From assembly GCA_041690255.1 (NCBI GenBank), contig JAWLHU010000005.1, positions 1 to 64,000 of the forward strand: 64,000 nt of DNA. The letters run 5' to 3'. This stretch comes from JAWLHU01 sp041690255 (GTDB lineage Bacteria; Bacillota; Sulfobacillia; Symbiobacteriales; Symbiobacteriaceae). Position numbers and translations under genes: made by a program. Positions 50,841 to 58,765 of the stretch are shown in pieces (positions within the stretch are counted from its first letter, which is position 1; every line of letters begins with the position of its first letter). The notes under the pieces were generated by a model. The model did no database searches. It saw nothing but the letters and a program-made list of their open reading frames with translations, and was not told the DNA's origin.

Positions 50841-50865
50841 CCCCATCTTCGGAGATGGGGTTTTT
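50841..50865 (+). terminator. Intrinsic terminator downstream of pgi
   Basis: CCCCATCT-TCGG-AGATGGGG with a stable tetraloop, then TTTTT. Confidence 0.9.
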
Positions 50866-50938
50866 CGTCTGCCGTACACATCTCCCCATCGCCCTGCGGC
50901 GTCCAAACTGCAAGGGAACGGAAAGGGGGCTGCGCTCG

Positions 50939-52165
50939 GTGGGGCCGATCTACAGGAGCCGGGAAGAGTTTCTGCACCTGGCCCGGATTCACCGCTATAA
51001 TGCCGTAGGCGTGGGCATATTGCTGCTGACAGGGCTGCTGCTCTTTGCGGAGCCACTGCGGGGGGTGCTGGCGCCGATCCGGGTACCCCTGAAGCAGGTG
51101 CATATCTGGGGCGGGCTGCTCCTGGCGGTCTTCGCCGCCGGCAGCTTGGGGGCGTGGGGCGCCTTTCTGATCCGCCCGGCGTTGCATATCGGTCGCCGCA
51201 CCAACACGATCGTCACCGCGCTCTGGCTAGGGGGCTGGACGGTGACGGGTATCCTCATGTGGCTGCGGGGTACGGTCTCTTTTGAGGTGGCGAACGCCGC
51301 CACCTGGCTCCATGGCTGGCTGACCTGGAGTTCGCTGCCCTGGCTGCTGCTCCATGTGGCCTTTCGGCTTGGCAAGGTGCGGCGGGTGGGCGAGCGCATT
51401 GAGCTCTCCGCCTGGCTGGCCCACGGCGCTACCCGGCGCTCCTTTCTCTGGGCGGCCGCGGGGGCGGTCGGGCTGGCGGCCTTCTGGCGGTGGCTGAGCG
51501 CGAAGTCGCCATCGGCCCGGATTGCGGCGGAGGAGGAAGAGGATCTCGGTCCGCCGGTCGATCCGGCTACCCTGGCGGGCGGGGGACTGGTGGGGCGCTT
51601 CCGGCTCTACTTTGTCAACCAGAAGATCCCCACGTTCAACCCGGCGACCTGGCGGTTGACGGTCGGTGCGAAGACCTACACCTGGGATCAGTTCCAGGCG
51701 CTGCCCCAGACCGAACTGGTCTGCAACTTCCACTGTGTCACCGGCTGGTCGGTCATGTCGATCACCTGGGTGGGGATCCGGTTGGTGGACCTGCTGGCCG
51801 ATGCGGAGGTGCCCGAGTCACCGGCGCTGATCTTCTACTCCGGCGACAAGGAGTACACGGATTCGCTCACGTGGGAGCAGGCGATGGATCCCGACGTGAT
51901 GCTCGCCTTCCAGATGGATGGTCGCCGGCTGCCCCGGCTGAACGGTGGCCCGATCCGGTTGATCGTCCCCGCCATGTACGGTTACAAGTCAGTCAAGTGG
52001 GTGGAGCGGATCGATCCGCATGACGACCCGGATTACCACGGGTATTGGCAGCTCCGCGGCTACGAGGTGAACGCCTACCTGGAGAAGGGGGAGCCCGTCC
52101 GGGGCGGCGACGTCGAGACGTGGAGCAACAAGAATCCGGAATGGCATGAGGACGCGACACCCTAG
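50939..52165 (+). CDS. Molybdopterin-dependent oxidoreductase with N-terminal cytochrome b561-like domain
   Basis: A 409-aa fusion. Residues 1-170 hold four transmembrane helices with His residues placed like a b-type cytochrome (HIWGGLLLAVF, ATWLHGWL, LLLHVAFRLG). Residues about 215-409 form a sulfite-oxidase/YedY-type Mo-cofactor domain, with the Mo-ligating Cys in CNFHCVTGWSVMSITW and YTDSLTWEQAMDPDVMLAFQMDG. It should move electrons between the quinone pool and an extracytoplasmic Mo site; the substrate could be sulfite or oxidised methionine. GTG start (AAAGGGGG upstream). It is 12 bp from the rhomboid gene. Confidence 0.85.
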   Translation: MGPIYRSREEFLHLARIHRYNAVGVGILLLTGLLLFAEPLRGVLAPIRVPLKQVHIWGGLLLAVFAAGSLGAWGAFLIRPALHIGRRTNTIVTALWLGGWTVTGILMWLRGTVSFEVANAATWLHGWLTWSSLPWLLLHVAFRLGKVRRVGERIELSAWLAHGATRRSFLWAAAGAVGLAAFWRWLSAKSPSARIAAEEEEDLGPPVDPATLAGGGLVGRFRLYFVNQKIPTFNPATWRLTVGAKTYTWDQFQALPQTELVCNFHCVTGWSVMSITWVGIRLVDLLADAEVPESPALIFYSGDKEYTDSLTWEQAMDPDVMLAFQMDGRRLPRLNGGPIRLIVPAMYGYKSVKWVERIDPHDDPDYHGYWQLRGYEVNAYLEKGEPVRGGDVETWSNKNPEWHEDATP

Positions 52166-52177
52166 GGAGGAATCATC

Positions 52178-53596
52178 GTGGATCAGAGCGGCTATTTGGA
52201 GGCCGCAGCCCTGCGTTTTACCGAGTTCGGCGGCTTCACACCTCTGGAGGGGGAGGAGCTTCCTGCCCTGGTGGGGCAGTGGTCCGAGGTCGTGCTCCAG
52301 CGGGTGGAGAAGGGGTTGGTGACGACCGTCGCCTTCCTGCCGGTGCGCTGTGGCTCACTGCTTCCGGGTGTTCAGGCGGAGATGGCCGCCTATCTGGCGC
52401 AGGTGGCCCAGCAGGAGGGGACCGAGGCACTGGGTCTCCTGCTGATCGTCAGTGATCAGCCGATCACCCGTGCAGAGTATGACCGGGTCCAGGCCCTGGT
52501 GTCCCAGAGCGGGCGGACCCGCCTGGTCCCGTGGGTGGTCGACCTGGCGCGGATGCGCCTCTTCATGCACCAGGGACCGCCCTTTGGCATTGATCCCGAC
52601 CTGCTCATGCTGGCCGATCCGTCGCCCGAGCGGCAGGTGGCGGCCCAGGCCGCACCGCAGCCTGTCCGCTCCGGCCGGCTCCCGCCGCTCACCGTGGGCC
52701 TGATCGGCCTGATTTCGCTGATCTGGCTGGCCATGACGGTGCTGGGTGGATCGCTGACCGCCACCGAGACGACGAAGGTCCTGCATGAGTGGGGCGCCGC
52801 CACCCGCCCGAACCTGATCATGGAGGGCGAGTACTGGCGGCTGCTGACGGCGGGCTTCCTGCATATCGGCATCGTCCATCTGCTTATGAACGGGCTGTCG
52901 CTCTGGTGGGTGGGGCAGTTGGTGGAACGGCTCTTCGGACCGTGGCGGATGCTGGCGATCTACCTGGTGGCGATGGTGGGCGGCTCGGTGGCCAGCTTCG
53001 TGTTTGGCCCGCCGATCGTGCTCAGCGCCGGTGCCAGCGGTGCGATCTTCGGCCTGCTCGGCGCCCTGGCCTGGTACAGGCTGGTCGGACCGAAGGAGTC
53101 GGGAATCCAGCAGATGCCGATCCTGATCCTGGTGGCTGTCAACCTCTTCTACGGCCTCTTCCTCATGGATAACGTGGACAACTGGAACCACATTGGCGGA
53201 CTGGTGGCGGGGTTCCTGACAGCGGCTGCCACCGGCTACCTCGGCCAGGCAGGGCCCGGGTGGAGGCGGCTGGCAGTGAACGGTCTCGCGACCCTGGCTG
53301 TCGTGGTGGTCGCCGCCATGCCGGTGCTCGGGATCGTCTCGTTGCCGGGTCCGTCACAACGGCTGGTGGCCGCCCTGGACGCCTACGAGCAGGGGGAGAT
53401 GGCGGAGGCGGAGGCCGGCTTCCGGGACGCGGTCCGCCACCAGCCCGGCGAGCCCAACCTGCATATGGCGCTCGCCTGGTCCTGCTACTACCAGGAGAAG
53501 TACACCGACGCCCGCCTGGCTGCAGAGGCGGCCCTGCGCCTGGATCCGACAGACGCGGACGCCCGGGCCCTGCTCGATGAACTAAAAGAGAAATAA
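52178..53596 (+). CDS. Rhomboid intramembrane serine protease with TPR tail
   Basis: A 472-aa protein. An N-terminal soluble domain (about residues 1-160) precedes a rhomboid core of six to seven helices (about 170-400). The catalytic Ser is in GASGAIFGLLGALAWY (about 286) and the His in NWNHIGGLVAGF (about 338), with HLLMNGLSLWWVGQLVE as the typical HxxxN region. The C-terminus carries about two TPR motifs (EQGEMAEAEAGFRDAVRHQP and YTDARLAAEAALRLDPTDA). It resembles Bacillus GluP/YqgP. GTG start with GGAGG 8 nt upstream. Confidence 0.92.
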   Translation: MDQSGYLEAAALRFTEFGGFTPLEGEELPALVGQWSEVVLQRVEKGLVTTVAFLPVRCGSLLPGVQAEMAAYLAQVAQQEGTEALGLLLIVSDQPITRAEYDRVQALVSQSGRTRLVPWVVDLARMRLFMHQGPPFGIDPDLLMLADPSPERQVAAQAAPQPVRSGRLPPLTVGLIGLISLIWLAMTVLGGSLTATETTKVLHEWGAATRPNLIMEGEYWRLLTAGFLHIGIVHLLMNGLSLWWVGQLVERLFGPWRMLAIYLVAMVGGSVASFVFGPPIVLSAGASGAIFGLLGALAWYRLVGPKESGIQQMPILILVAVNLFYGLFLMDNVDNWNHIGGLVAGFLTAAATGYLGQAGPGWRRLAVNGLATLAVVVVAAMPVLGIVSLPGPSQRLVAALDAYEQGEMAEAEAGFRDAVRHQPGEPNLHMALAWSCYYQEKYTDARLAAEAALRLDPTDADARALLDELKEK

Positions 53597-53606
53597 GCAC
53601 GAAGAA

Positions 53607-53632
53607 GCCGCCCCCAAGCTGATGGGGGCGGC
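53607..53632. terminator. Terminator between rhomboid and RRM genes
   Basis: GCCGCCCCC / GGGGGCGGC arms, 8-nt loop, 10 bp after the rhomboid stop. Confidence 0.65.
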
Positions 53633-53652
53633 GCTTTCGTCTTTGCGAGAAA

Positions 53653-53913
53653 CTAGCCGCGGGCGGGCCGGCTCTGCGCCAGGTTGACCGTCAGGACACG
53701 GCCATTGAACTGCTGGTCGTTCCAGCTGTCGATCGCCTTATTGGCGTCTTCCTCTTCCATGTCGACGAAACCGAAGCCACGGCTGCGGTTGGTCTCACGG
53801 TCAAGGACGATCTTCGCGCGCTTCACTTCACCAAACTGGGAGAACAGCTCATGCAGATCCTCATCGGTGGTAGCCCAGGGAAGATTCCCAACAAAAATGC
53901 TGACAACGGCCAA
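53653..53913 (-). CDS. RRM-domain RNA-binding protein
   Basis: An 86-aa single RRM protein, as found in cyanobacteria and some Firmicutes. RNP2 (SIFVGNLPW, residues about 4-13) and RNP1 (SRGFGFVDM, about 42-50) have the aromatic residues for RNA stacking. I took the TTG at 53913 (AGGAGG 9 nt upstream), since the frame upstream is unrelated. It has a long AT-rich leader (53914-54030) with the palindrome ATGCAGGCCTGCAT and a TATAAA box, suggesting temperature- or growth-phase-dependent expression. RNA targets unknown. Confidence 0.9.
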   Translation of the reverse strand: MAVVSIFVGNLPWATTDEDLHELFSQFGEVKRAKIVLDRETNRSRGFGFVDMEEEDANKAIDSWNDQQFNGRVLTVNLAQSRPARG

Positions 53914-54038
53914 AGCAGACAGCCTCCTAAACCAGAATCGCGGTACCGAAGTATTTATACGATGCAGGCCTGCATAACCCTTCCAGGTTATACGTTTTTC
54001 TTTTCTGAACATAAACGTTTGTGATGCCGAGGGGGCTC

Positions 54039-54587
54039 TTAACGAAGAAAAAAGCCTCCCAGCAGCAGGGAGCCTACCACACCCCAGATGGGCGACCACT
54101 TGAGGTAGTAGACGGAGACGAAGAAGAGGGCGGCGATGCCGAAGGGGATCCAGTTGAACGGGGCCGTGCCCTTCGGTTGGAAGGCGTAGCCGGCGAAGTC
54201 GAAGGCGAGCATGGCGAGCATGACGAAGACGACCGGCCGGATGCCTGCGATCATGCCCTTCAGGTAGGGACTGTCCTTGAACTTGACCAGTACACCCGCC
54301 AGGAGGATCATGGCGAGGCCGACCGGCAGGGTGACGGCCACCAGTGAGGCGATGGCGCCGGGAATCCCTGCGGCCTTGAAGCCGATGTACATGGTCAACT
54401 TGGTGGCGATCGGGCCGGGAAGAGCGTTGCCAAAGGCGAGGGCGGCACCGAACTCCTCCTTGGTCACCCACTGAAAGACATCGACCGCCTCATGTTCATA
54501 GAGCGGTACAATGGAGGGTCCTCCGCCGAAGCCCAGCAAGGTGGCACGGCCGAAGCCGATCACAAGATTCAGGAGCGTCTCTAGCAT
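54039..54587 (-). CDS. Chromate transporter family protein (single CHR domain)
   Basis: A 182-aa short-chain CHR protein with five to six transmembrane helices. Family motifs are GFGRATLLGFGGGPSIVPLYEHE, FGNALPGPIATKLTMYIG and PVVFVMLAMLAF. Short CHR proteins normally work as adjacent pairs; no second CHR gene lies next to this one. Specificity (chromate or another anion) is not shown by sequence. ATG start; the ribosome site is weak. Confidence 0.85.
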   Translation of the reverse strand: MLETLLNLVIGFGRATLLGFGGGPSIVPLYEHEAVDVFQWVTKEEFGAALAFGNALPGPIATKLTMYIGFKAAGIPGAIASLVAVTLPVGLAMILLAGVLVKFKDSPYLKGMIAGIRPVVFVMLAMLAFDFAGYAFQPKGTAPFNWIPFGIAALFFVSVYYLKWSPIWGVVGSLLLGGFFLR

Positions 54588-54749
54588 TGGGCGTCAGCGT
54601 CCTTTCGTCAGTTCATACGATAAAGAATATCATAGTCGCGCTGCAAATGACTACCCGTTGTTCGCCCCCGAATCCATCGCCCCTGCAACGGTCGGCAGGG
54701 GAATAATGAGGACCAAGCGAAATCCTGATGATGGGGGGTGGTGAGGTCC

Positions 54750-55868
54750 ATGCAGCGGATCAAGGTGTTGCATATGGCTGATATGCACCTGGAGTGGCCG
54801 TTTGCCGGCATGGGTGTCGACTCGCATCGGGGGCGAATGCGCCGGGAGGAGTTAAAAGAGGTCTTTGCAGCCACGGTCGACCTGGCGATCCGCGAGCAGG
54901 TCGAGCTCTTCTTGATCGCGGGTGACCTTTTCGAACATGAACACCTGACCCGGGCCACGGTCCGCTTCCTGGAGCAGCAGTTCCGGCGCATGGACGGGAT
55001 CCGGGTCTTCATCAGTCCGGGCAACCACGATCCGCTCCTACCCAACAGCTACTACCGGTCCTACCCGTGGCCGTCCAATGTCCATATCTTCGGAACCACC
55101 CCGGAGCGGGTTGATCTGCCGGACCGGTCGGTCTCGGTCTACGGCTGGGGTTTCGGCGCCTGGGAGGTGGCCGAGTACCAACTGGGCGACCTGAAGGTGG
55201 CGGACCCGGCCCGAGTTACTATCGTGGTGGTCCATGGTGGCGATGAGAAGTATCATCCCTTCACGTCGGCGGAGCTGGCGGCGATCGGGGCCGACTATAT
55301 TGCGCTGGGGCACATCCACAAGACGGACGTGGTGCTGGCCGATGGTGACCGGGTCATCGCGCGCTACGCGGGCAGCCCGGAGGGGCTCTCCTTCGGCGAG
55401 CCCGGTCGGCACGGGGTCTACGTGGGGAGCGTGGGCAAGGACGGGAACGACCTGGCCTTCGTGCCCGTGGGCCGGCGGGAACAGATTACCCTGGAGGTGG
55501 ATCTGACCGGTGCGGCGACGCCCGAGGAGGCGCAGGAGTTGATCCGGGCCTGCGACACGGAGGAGCGGCGGCTGCAGCACTGCTATCGGGTCATGCTGAA
55601 GGGCACGCCGGATGCGGACCTCGCGGTCGATCTGCCGGTCTGGCAGGAGCAGTTGGCGGGGCAGTTCTATCTGCTGCGGCTCGTCGACCAGACCCGGCCG
55701 GATATCGACCTGGTCGCCGTGGCCCGGGAGCGATCGGCCCGCGGGCTCTTCGTGCAGCGCATGAGCGCCCTGGAGGCGGAGGCGCAGGAGCCGGCGGAGC
55801 GCGAGCGGATCCGGCGGGCGCTGCAGATCGGGTTGGTGGCCTTCCAGGAGAGGGGGAGCGGACGGTGA
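54750..55868 (+). CDS. yhaO: YhaO/SbcD-like metallophosphoesterase (DNA repair nuclease)
   Basis: A 372-aa calcineurin-like phosphoesterase with a complete dimetal site: ADMHLEWPF (residues about 10-18), AGDLFEHE, SPGNHDPL, VVHGGDEKY and LGHIHKTD. The C-terminal helical cap (about 255-372) is typical of YhaO. It should be a nuclease working with the ATPase encoded next, as SbcD works with SbcC. The stop overlaps that gene by 4 bp. The start is uncertain among GTG 54738, GTG 54741 and ATG 54750; the ATG has GGTGGTG upstream. Confidence 0.88.
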   Translation: MQRIKVLHMADMHLEWPFAGMGVDSHRGRMRREELKEVFAATVDLAIREQVELFLIAGDLFEHEHLTRATVRFLEQQFRRMDGIRVFISPGNHDPLLPNSYYRSYPWPSNVHIFGTTPERVDLPDRSVSVYGWGFGAWEVAEYQLGDLKVADPARVTIVVVHGGDEKYHPFTSAELAAIGADYIALGHIHKTDVVLADGDRVIARYAGSPEGLSFGEPGRHGVYVGSVGKDGNDLAFVPVGRREQITLEVDLTGAATPEEAQELIRACDTEERRLQHCYRVMLKGTPDADLAVDLPVWQEQLAGQFYLLRLVDQTRPDIDLVAVARERSARGLFVQRMSALEAEAQEPAERERIRRALQIGLVAFQERGSGR

Positions 55869-58699
55869 GGATCGACCGGATGCTGCTGACCGCTTTTGGG
55901 CGCTTTCAGGGCCGGAGCCTCGAGCTGAAGCCGGGGCTGAATATCCTGTATGGTGAGAACGAATCGGGCAAGACGACGATCCAGAAGTTCTTGCTGGGCA
56001 TGCTCTATGGTTTCAAGCGGCGCTCGCTCCGCCGGGAGTATACGGAGGATGCCGCCCGTTACCGCCCTTGGAGCGGCGACGACTACCGGGGAAGCCTGGT
56101 CTATTCGCTGGATGCGACCGGGCGGAGCTACCGGGTGGAGCGGATCTTCGACCCGGCGCGGGAGCAGATCCGGCTCTACGACGAACTGACCGGGGCTGAC
56201 CTGACCGGCTCCTTTGCGATGGACCGTCGCAAGGAGTTGCTCTTTGCCGAGGAGCAATTGCGGCTCTCGCAGGATCTCTTCACATCGACCGCGTGGGTGG
56301 GACAGCTTGAGGTGGGCCGGCTGGAGGCGGGCAAGGAGCTGGTCACCCGCGTGGCCAACATGCAGGAGTCGGGCCGGGAGGATCTCTCGGTCCGTAACGC
56401 CCTGCGCGCAATCGATGAGCGGAGCCGGGAGATCGGCACCGAGCGGGCGCCTACCCGTCCCTATGCCCGGGTGATCCGGCAGATTGCGGAGAAACGGGCG
56501 GAGCTGGAGCGGGGGCGGAAGACCCGGGAGCAGACGCTGGAGTGGGAGGCCGGGCTACGGGAGGCGCGGGAGGCGATCGCCGGGCTGAATGGGGCGCTGG
56601 CGGAGGCGCAGCGGCTCCTCGCCTGGTCGCGGTTGCAGGAGGCCCAGGCCCGGCAGGCTCGGATCCAGACATCGGCCACCCAGATGAACAGCGCCAGCCA
56701 GATCGCCCGGGAGCTCTCGCCCTACGCCTTCTTTCCCGCCGAGCTGCGGACCGGTCTGCGGGACTGCCAACGGCAGATGGCCCAGGCTGAAGGGGCCATC
56801 GAGCGGACCCGTCAGCGGCTCAGCGAGGTGGAGGAGGCCCGGGCGGCGATCGAGGAGCAACTGGGCGACTTTACCGGTCTGGTCGACCTGGGGCCCGAGG
56901 TCGCCACGGAGGTGGCGGCCGCAGCCCGCATGGGGGAAAACGCGACGCGGCGACTGCCCGGTCTCCACGAGGAGGCGGCCCGGCTGGAGGAGATGATCGC
57001 CCGGATCGATGAGGCGATCGCCCCGCTCTCTGCGGCAGCGGAGGCGGGCGAGGAGGCGCTCGACCAGATCGAGCGGCTGGAGCATGAGATCGGCGTGATC
57101 CGGGCCCGGCAGAATCAGGCACAGGTTGATCGCCTCCGGGGCGATGCGGCCCGGCTGGAGAAGCAGCAGCGCCGGATTGGCGGGTCGGGCTGGCTGATCC
57201 TGGCCCTCTTGCTCTTTGTAGCGGCAGCGGTGCTCTACCTGGTGCCCGGGGCCGCCGGCGCGCTTCTGCCGGAGCCGTTCGTCCTGCCGGTCGTTGGCGG
57301 CCTGGGCCTGCTGGGGCTCCTGGCCGTGATCCCCTTCGCCCTGGCCCGGCGCACAGCCGGCCTGCTCGGGCGGGAGCTGGAGGAGGCCAGGCGGCAGATG
57401 AAGGCGGCGGAGGTCGCCCTGGCCGACGATCAGGAGCGGACCCGGCGGATGGAGAAGCAGCGGGACCAGGTCCTGCGGGGGCTCGGCATCATCTCGGTGG
57501 GCGAACTGCGGAACCAACTGATTCGCTATGAGCAGCTGACGGCCCGGCGCGATGGGCAGCATCTGCGGCTGGAGTCGCTGCAGGCCGAGATCCGGCGGGC
57601 GGAGGAAGAGGTGGCGGACCAGCGGGAGCGGCTGAACGGAATCCTCAGCGTCGCCCTCGGGATCGCAGCCGCCGAGATCCGCCCCGGCGATGGCTCCCTG
57701 GAACGGTTCCAGGAGGCGCTTTCGCAGTACCAGATCTACAAGTTCGAACTGGATTCGCTCCAGCGGGAGGTCCAGGATCTGCAGGCCCGCCTGGCGGAGG
57801 AGGAAGGGCGGATCGCCGTCGCTCGGGCGGAGCAGGAGGCGATCCTGGCGGAGGCCGGGGTGCCGGACCTGGAGAGCTTCGAGGAGGCCTGCCAGCGACA
57901 CGAGGCCTGGCGAAAGGCGGAGCGGGAGGCCGAGAGCCTGCGCAGCGCCATGGCTGGCCTTCTGGGTGGCGATGATGGCTCCCGGGCCGCAGCCGAGGTG
58001 GAGCGGCTCCGGGGCCAGGTCAGCGGCGACCCCCCCGATGTGATCCCGCCGGTCGAACTGATCCAGGGCGAGATTCGCCAGCTGGAGACGGAGCGGGCCG
58101 ACTGGCAGGTGCGGGCCTCCGACCTGGCGGCCCGGGTGGAGACAGCCCAGGGCGAGATCAGCGACACGGCCGACCTGGAGCGGGCGATCCAGGCCCTCCA
58201 GGAGGAGCGGCAGGAGATGGACCGTGAGCTGGCGGCCCTGGAACTGGCCCGCTCGGTCATCACGGAGGTCTCGACCCAGATCCACCGGGAGTTCGCTCCC
58301 CGCCTGAATCAGGCAATGGGTCAGGTGATCGCCCGGCTGACCGGCGGCCGGTATCAGACGGTCAAGATCGACGAGGATCTGACCATGCGGGCGATCGCCG
58401 ACGGGCATCGGACGGTGGAGGTCACCGCGCTCTCCGGCGGAACCGTGGACCAGTTCTACCTGGCGCTGCGGGTCGCCATGCTCGACCTGCTGACCGAGGG
58501 GCAGGAGCGGGTGCCGCTCTTCCTCGACGATCCCTTTGTCCAGTACGACAACCAGCGGCTGCAGGCATCGATGGAATACCTGGCTCAGTTGGCCCGGAGC
58601 CGGCAGGTGGTGCTGATGACCTGCCATCGCCGGGAGGTCGAGATCGGCCGGCAGGCTGGCGCCCATATCATCGAACTCAACGATACGGCAGCGGAATAA
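55865..58699 (+). CDS. yhaN: YhaN-like AAA ATPase with coiled coil (SbcC/Rad50 type)
   Basis: A 944-aa SMC-like ATPase. Walker A GENESGKTT (residues 30-38), long coiled-coil arms, and the C-terminal signature LSGGTVDQFYLALRVA (about 855) and Walker B VPLFLDDPF (about 884). In the middle, residues about 438-500 hold two hydrophobic segments (WLILALLLFVAAAVLYLVPG and VVGGLGLLGLLAVIPFALA), a feature of YhaN that sets it apart from SbcC. It should pair with YhaO in DNA end or damage processing near the membrane. GTG start overlapping yhaO by 4 bp. Confidence 0.9.
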   Translation: MRIDRMLLTAFGRFQGRSLELKPGLNILYGENESGKTTIQKFLLGMLYGFKRRSLRREYTEDAARYRPWSGDDYRGSLVYSLDATGRSYRVERIFDPAREQIRLYDELTGADLTGSFAMDRRKELLFAEEQLRLSQDLFTSTAWVGQLEVGRLEAGKELVTRVANMQESGREDLSVRNALRAIDERSREIGTERAPTRPYARVIRQIAEKRAELERGRKTREQTLEWEAGLREAREAIAGLNGALAEAQRLLAWSRLQEAQARQARIQTSATQMNSASQIARELSPYAFFPAELRTGLRDCQRQMAQAEGAIERTRQRLSEVEEARAAIEEQLGDFTGLVDLGPEVATEVAAAARMGENATRRLPGLHEEAARLEEMIARIDEAIAPLSAAAEAGEEALDQIERLEHEIGVIRARQNQAQVDRLRGDAARLEKQQRRIGGSGWLILALLLFVAAAVLYLVPGAAGALLPEPFVLPVVGGLGLLGLLAVIPFALARRTAGLLGRELEEARRQMKAAEVALADDQERTRRMEKQRDQVLRGLGIISVGELRNQLIRYEQLTARRDGQHLRLESLQAEIRRAEEEVADQRERLNGILSVALGIAAAEIRPGDGSLERFQEALSQYQIYKFELDSLQREVQDLQARLAEEEGRIAVARAEQEAILAEAGVPDLESFEEACQRHEAWRKAEREAESLRSAMAGLLGGDDGSRAAAEVERLRGQVSGDPPDVIPPVELIQGEIRQLETERADWQVRASDLAARVETAQGEISDTADLERAIQALQEERQEMDRELAALELARSVITEVSTQIHREFAPRLNQAMGQVIARLTGGRYQTVKIDEDLTMRAIADGHRTVEVTALSGGTVDQFYLALRVAMLDLLTEGQERVPLFLDDPFVQYDNQRLQASMEYLAQLARSRQVVLMTCHRREVEIGRQAGAHIIELNDTAAE

Positions 58700-58765
58700 A
58701 CGGGCAGCAAGTCGGAGCGGGAGGCCTGGCCTCCGGCTCCGCTGCGCGGCAACGGAGGGTGGACC

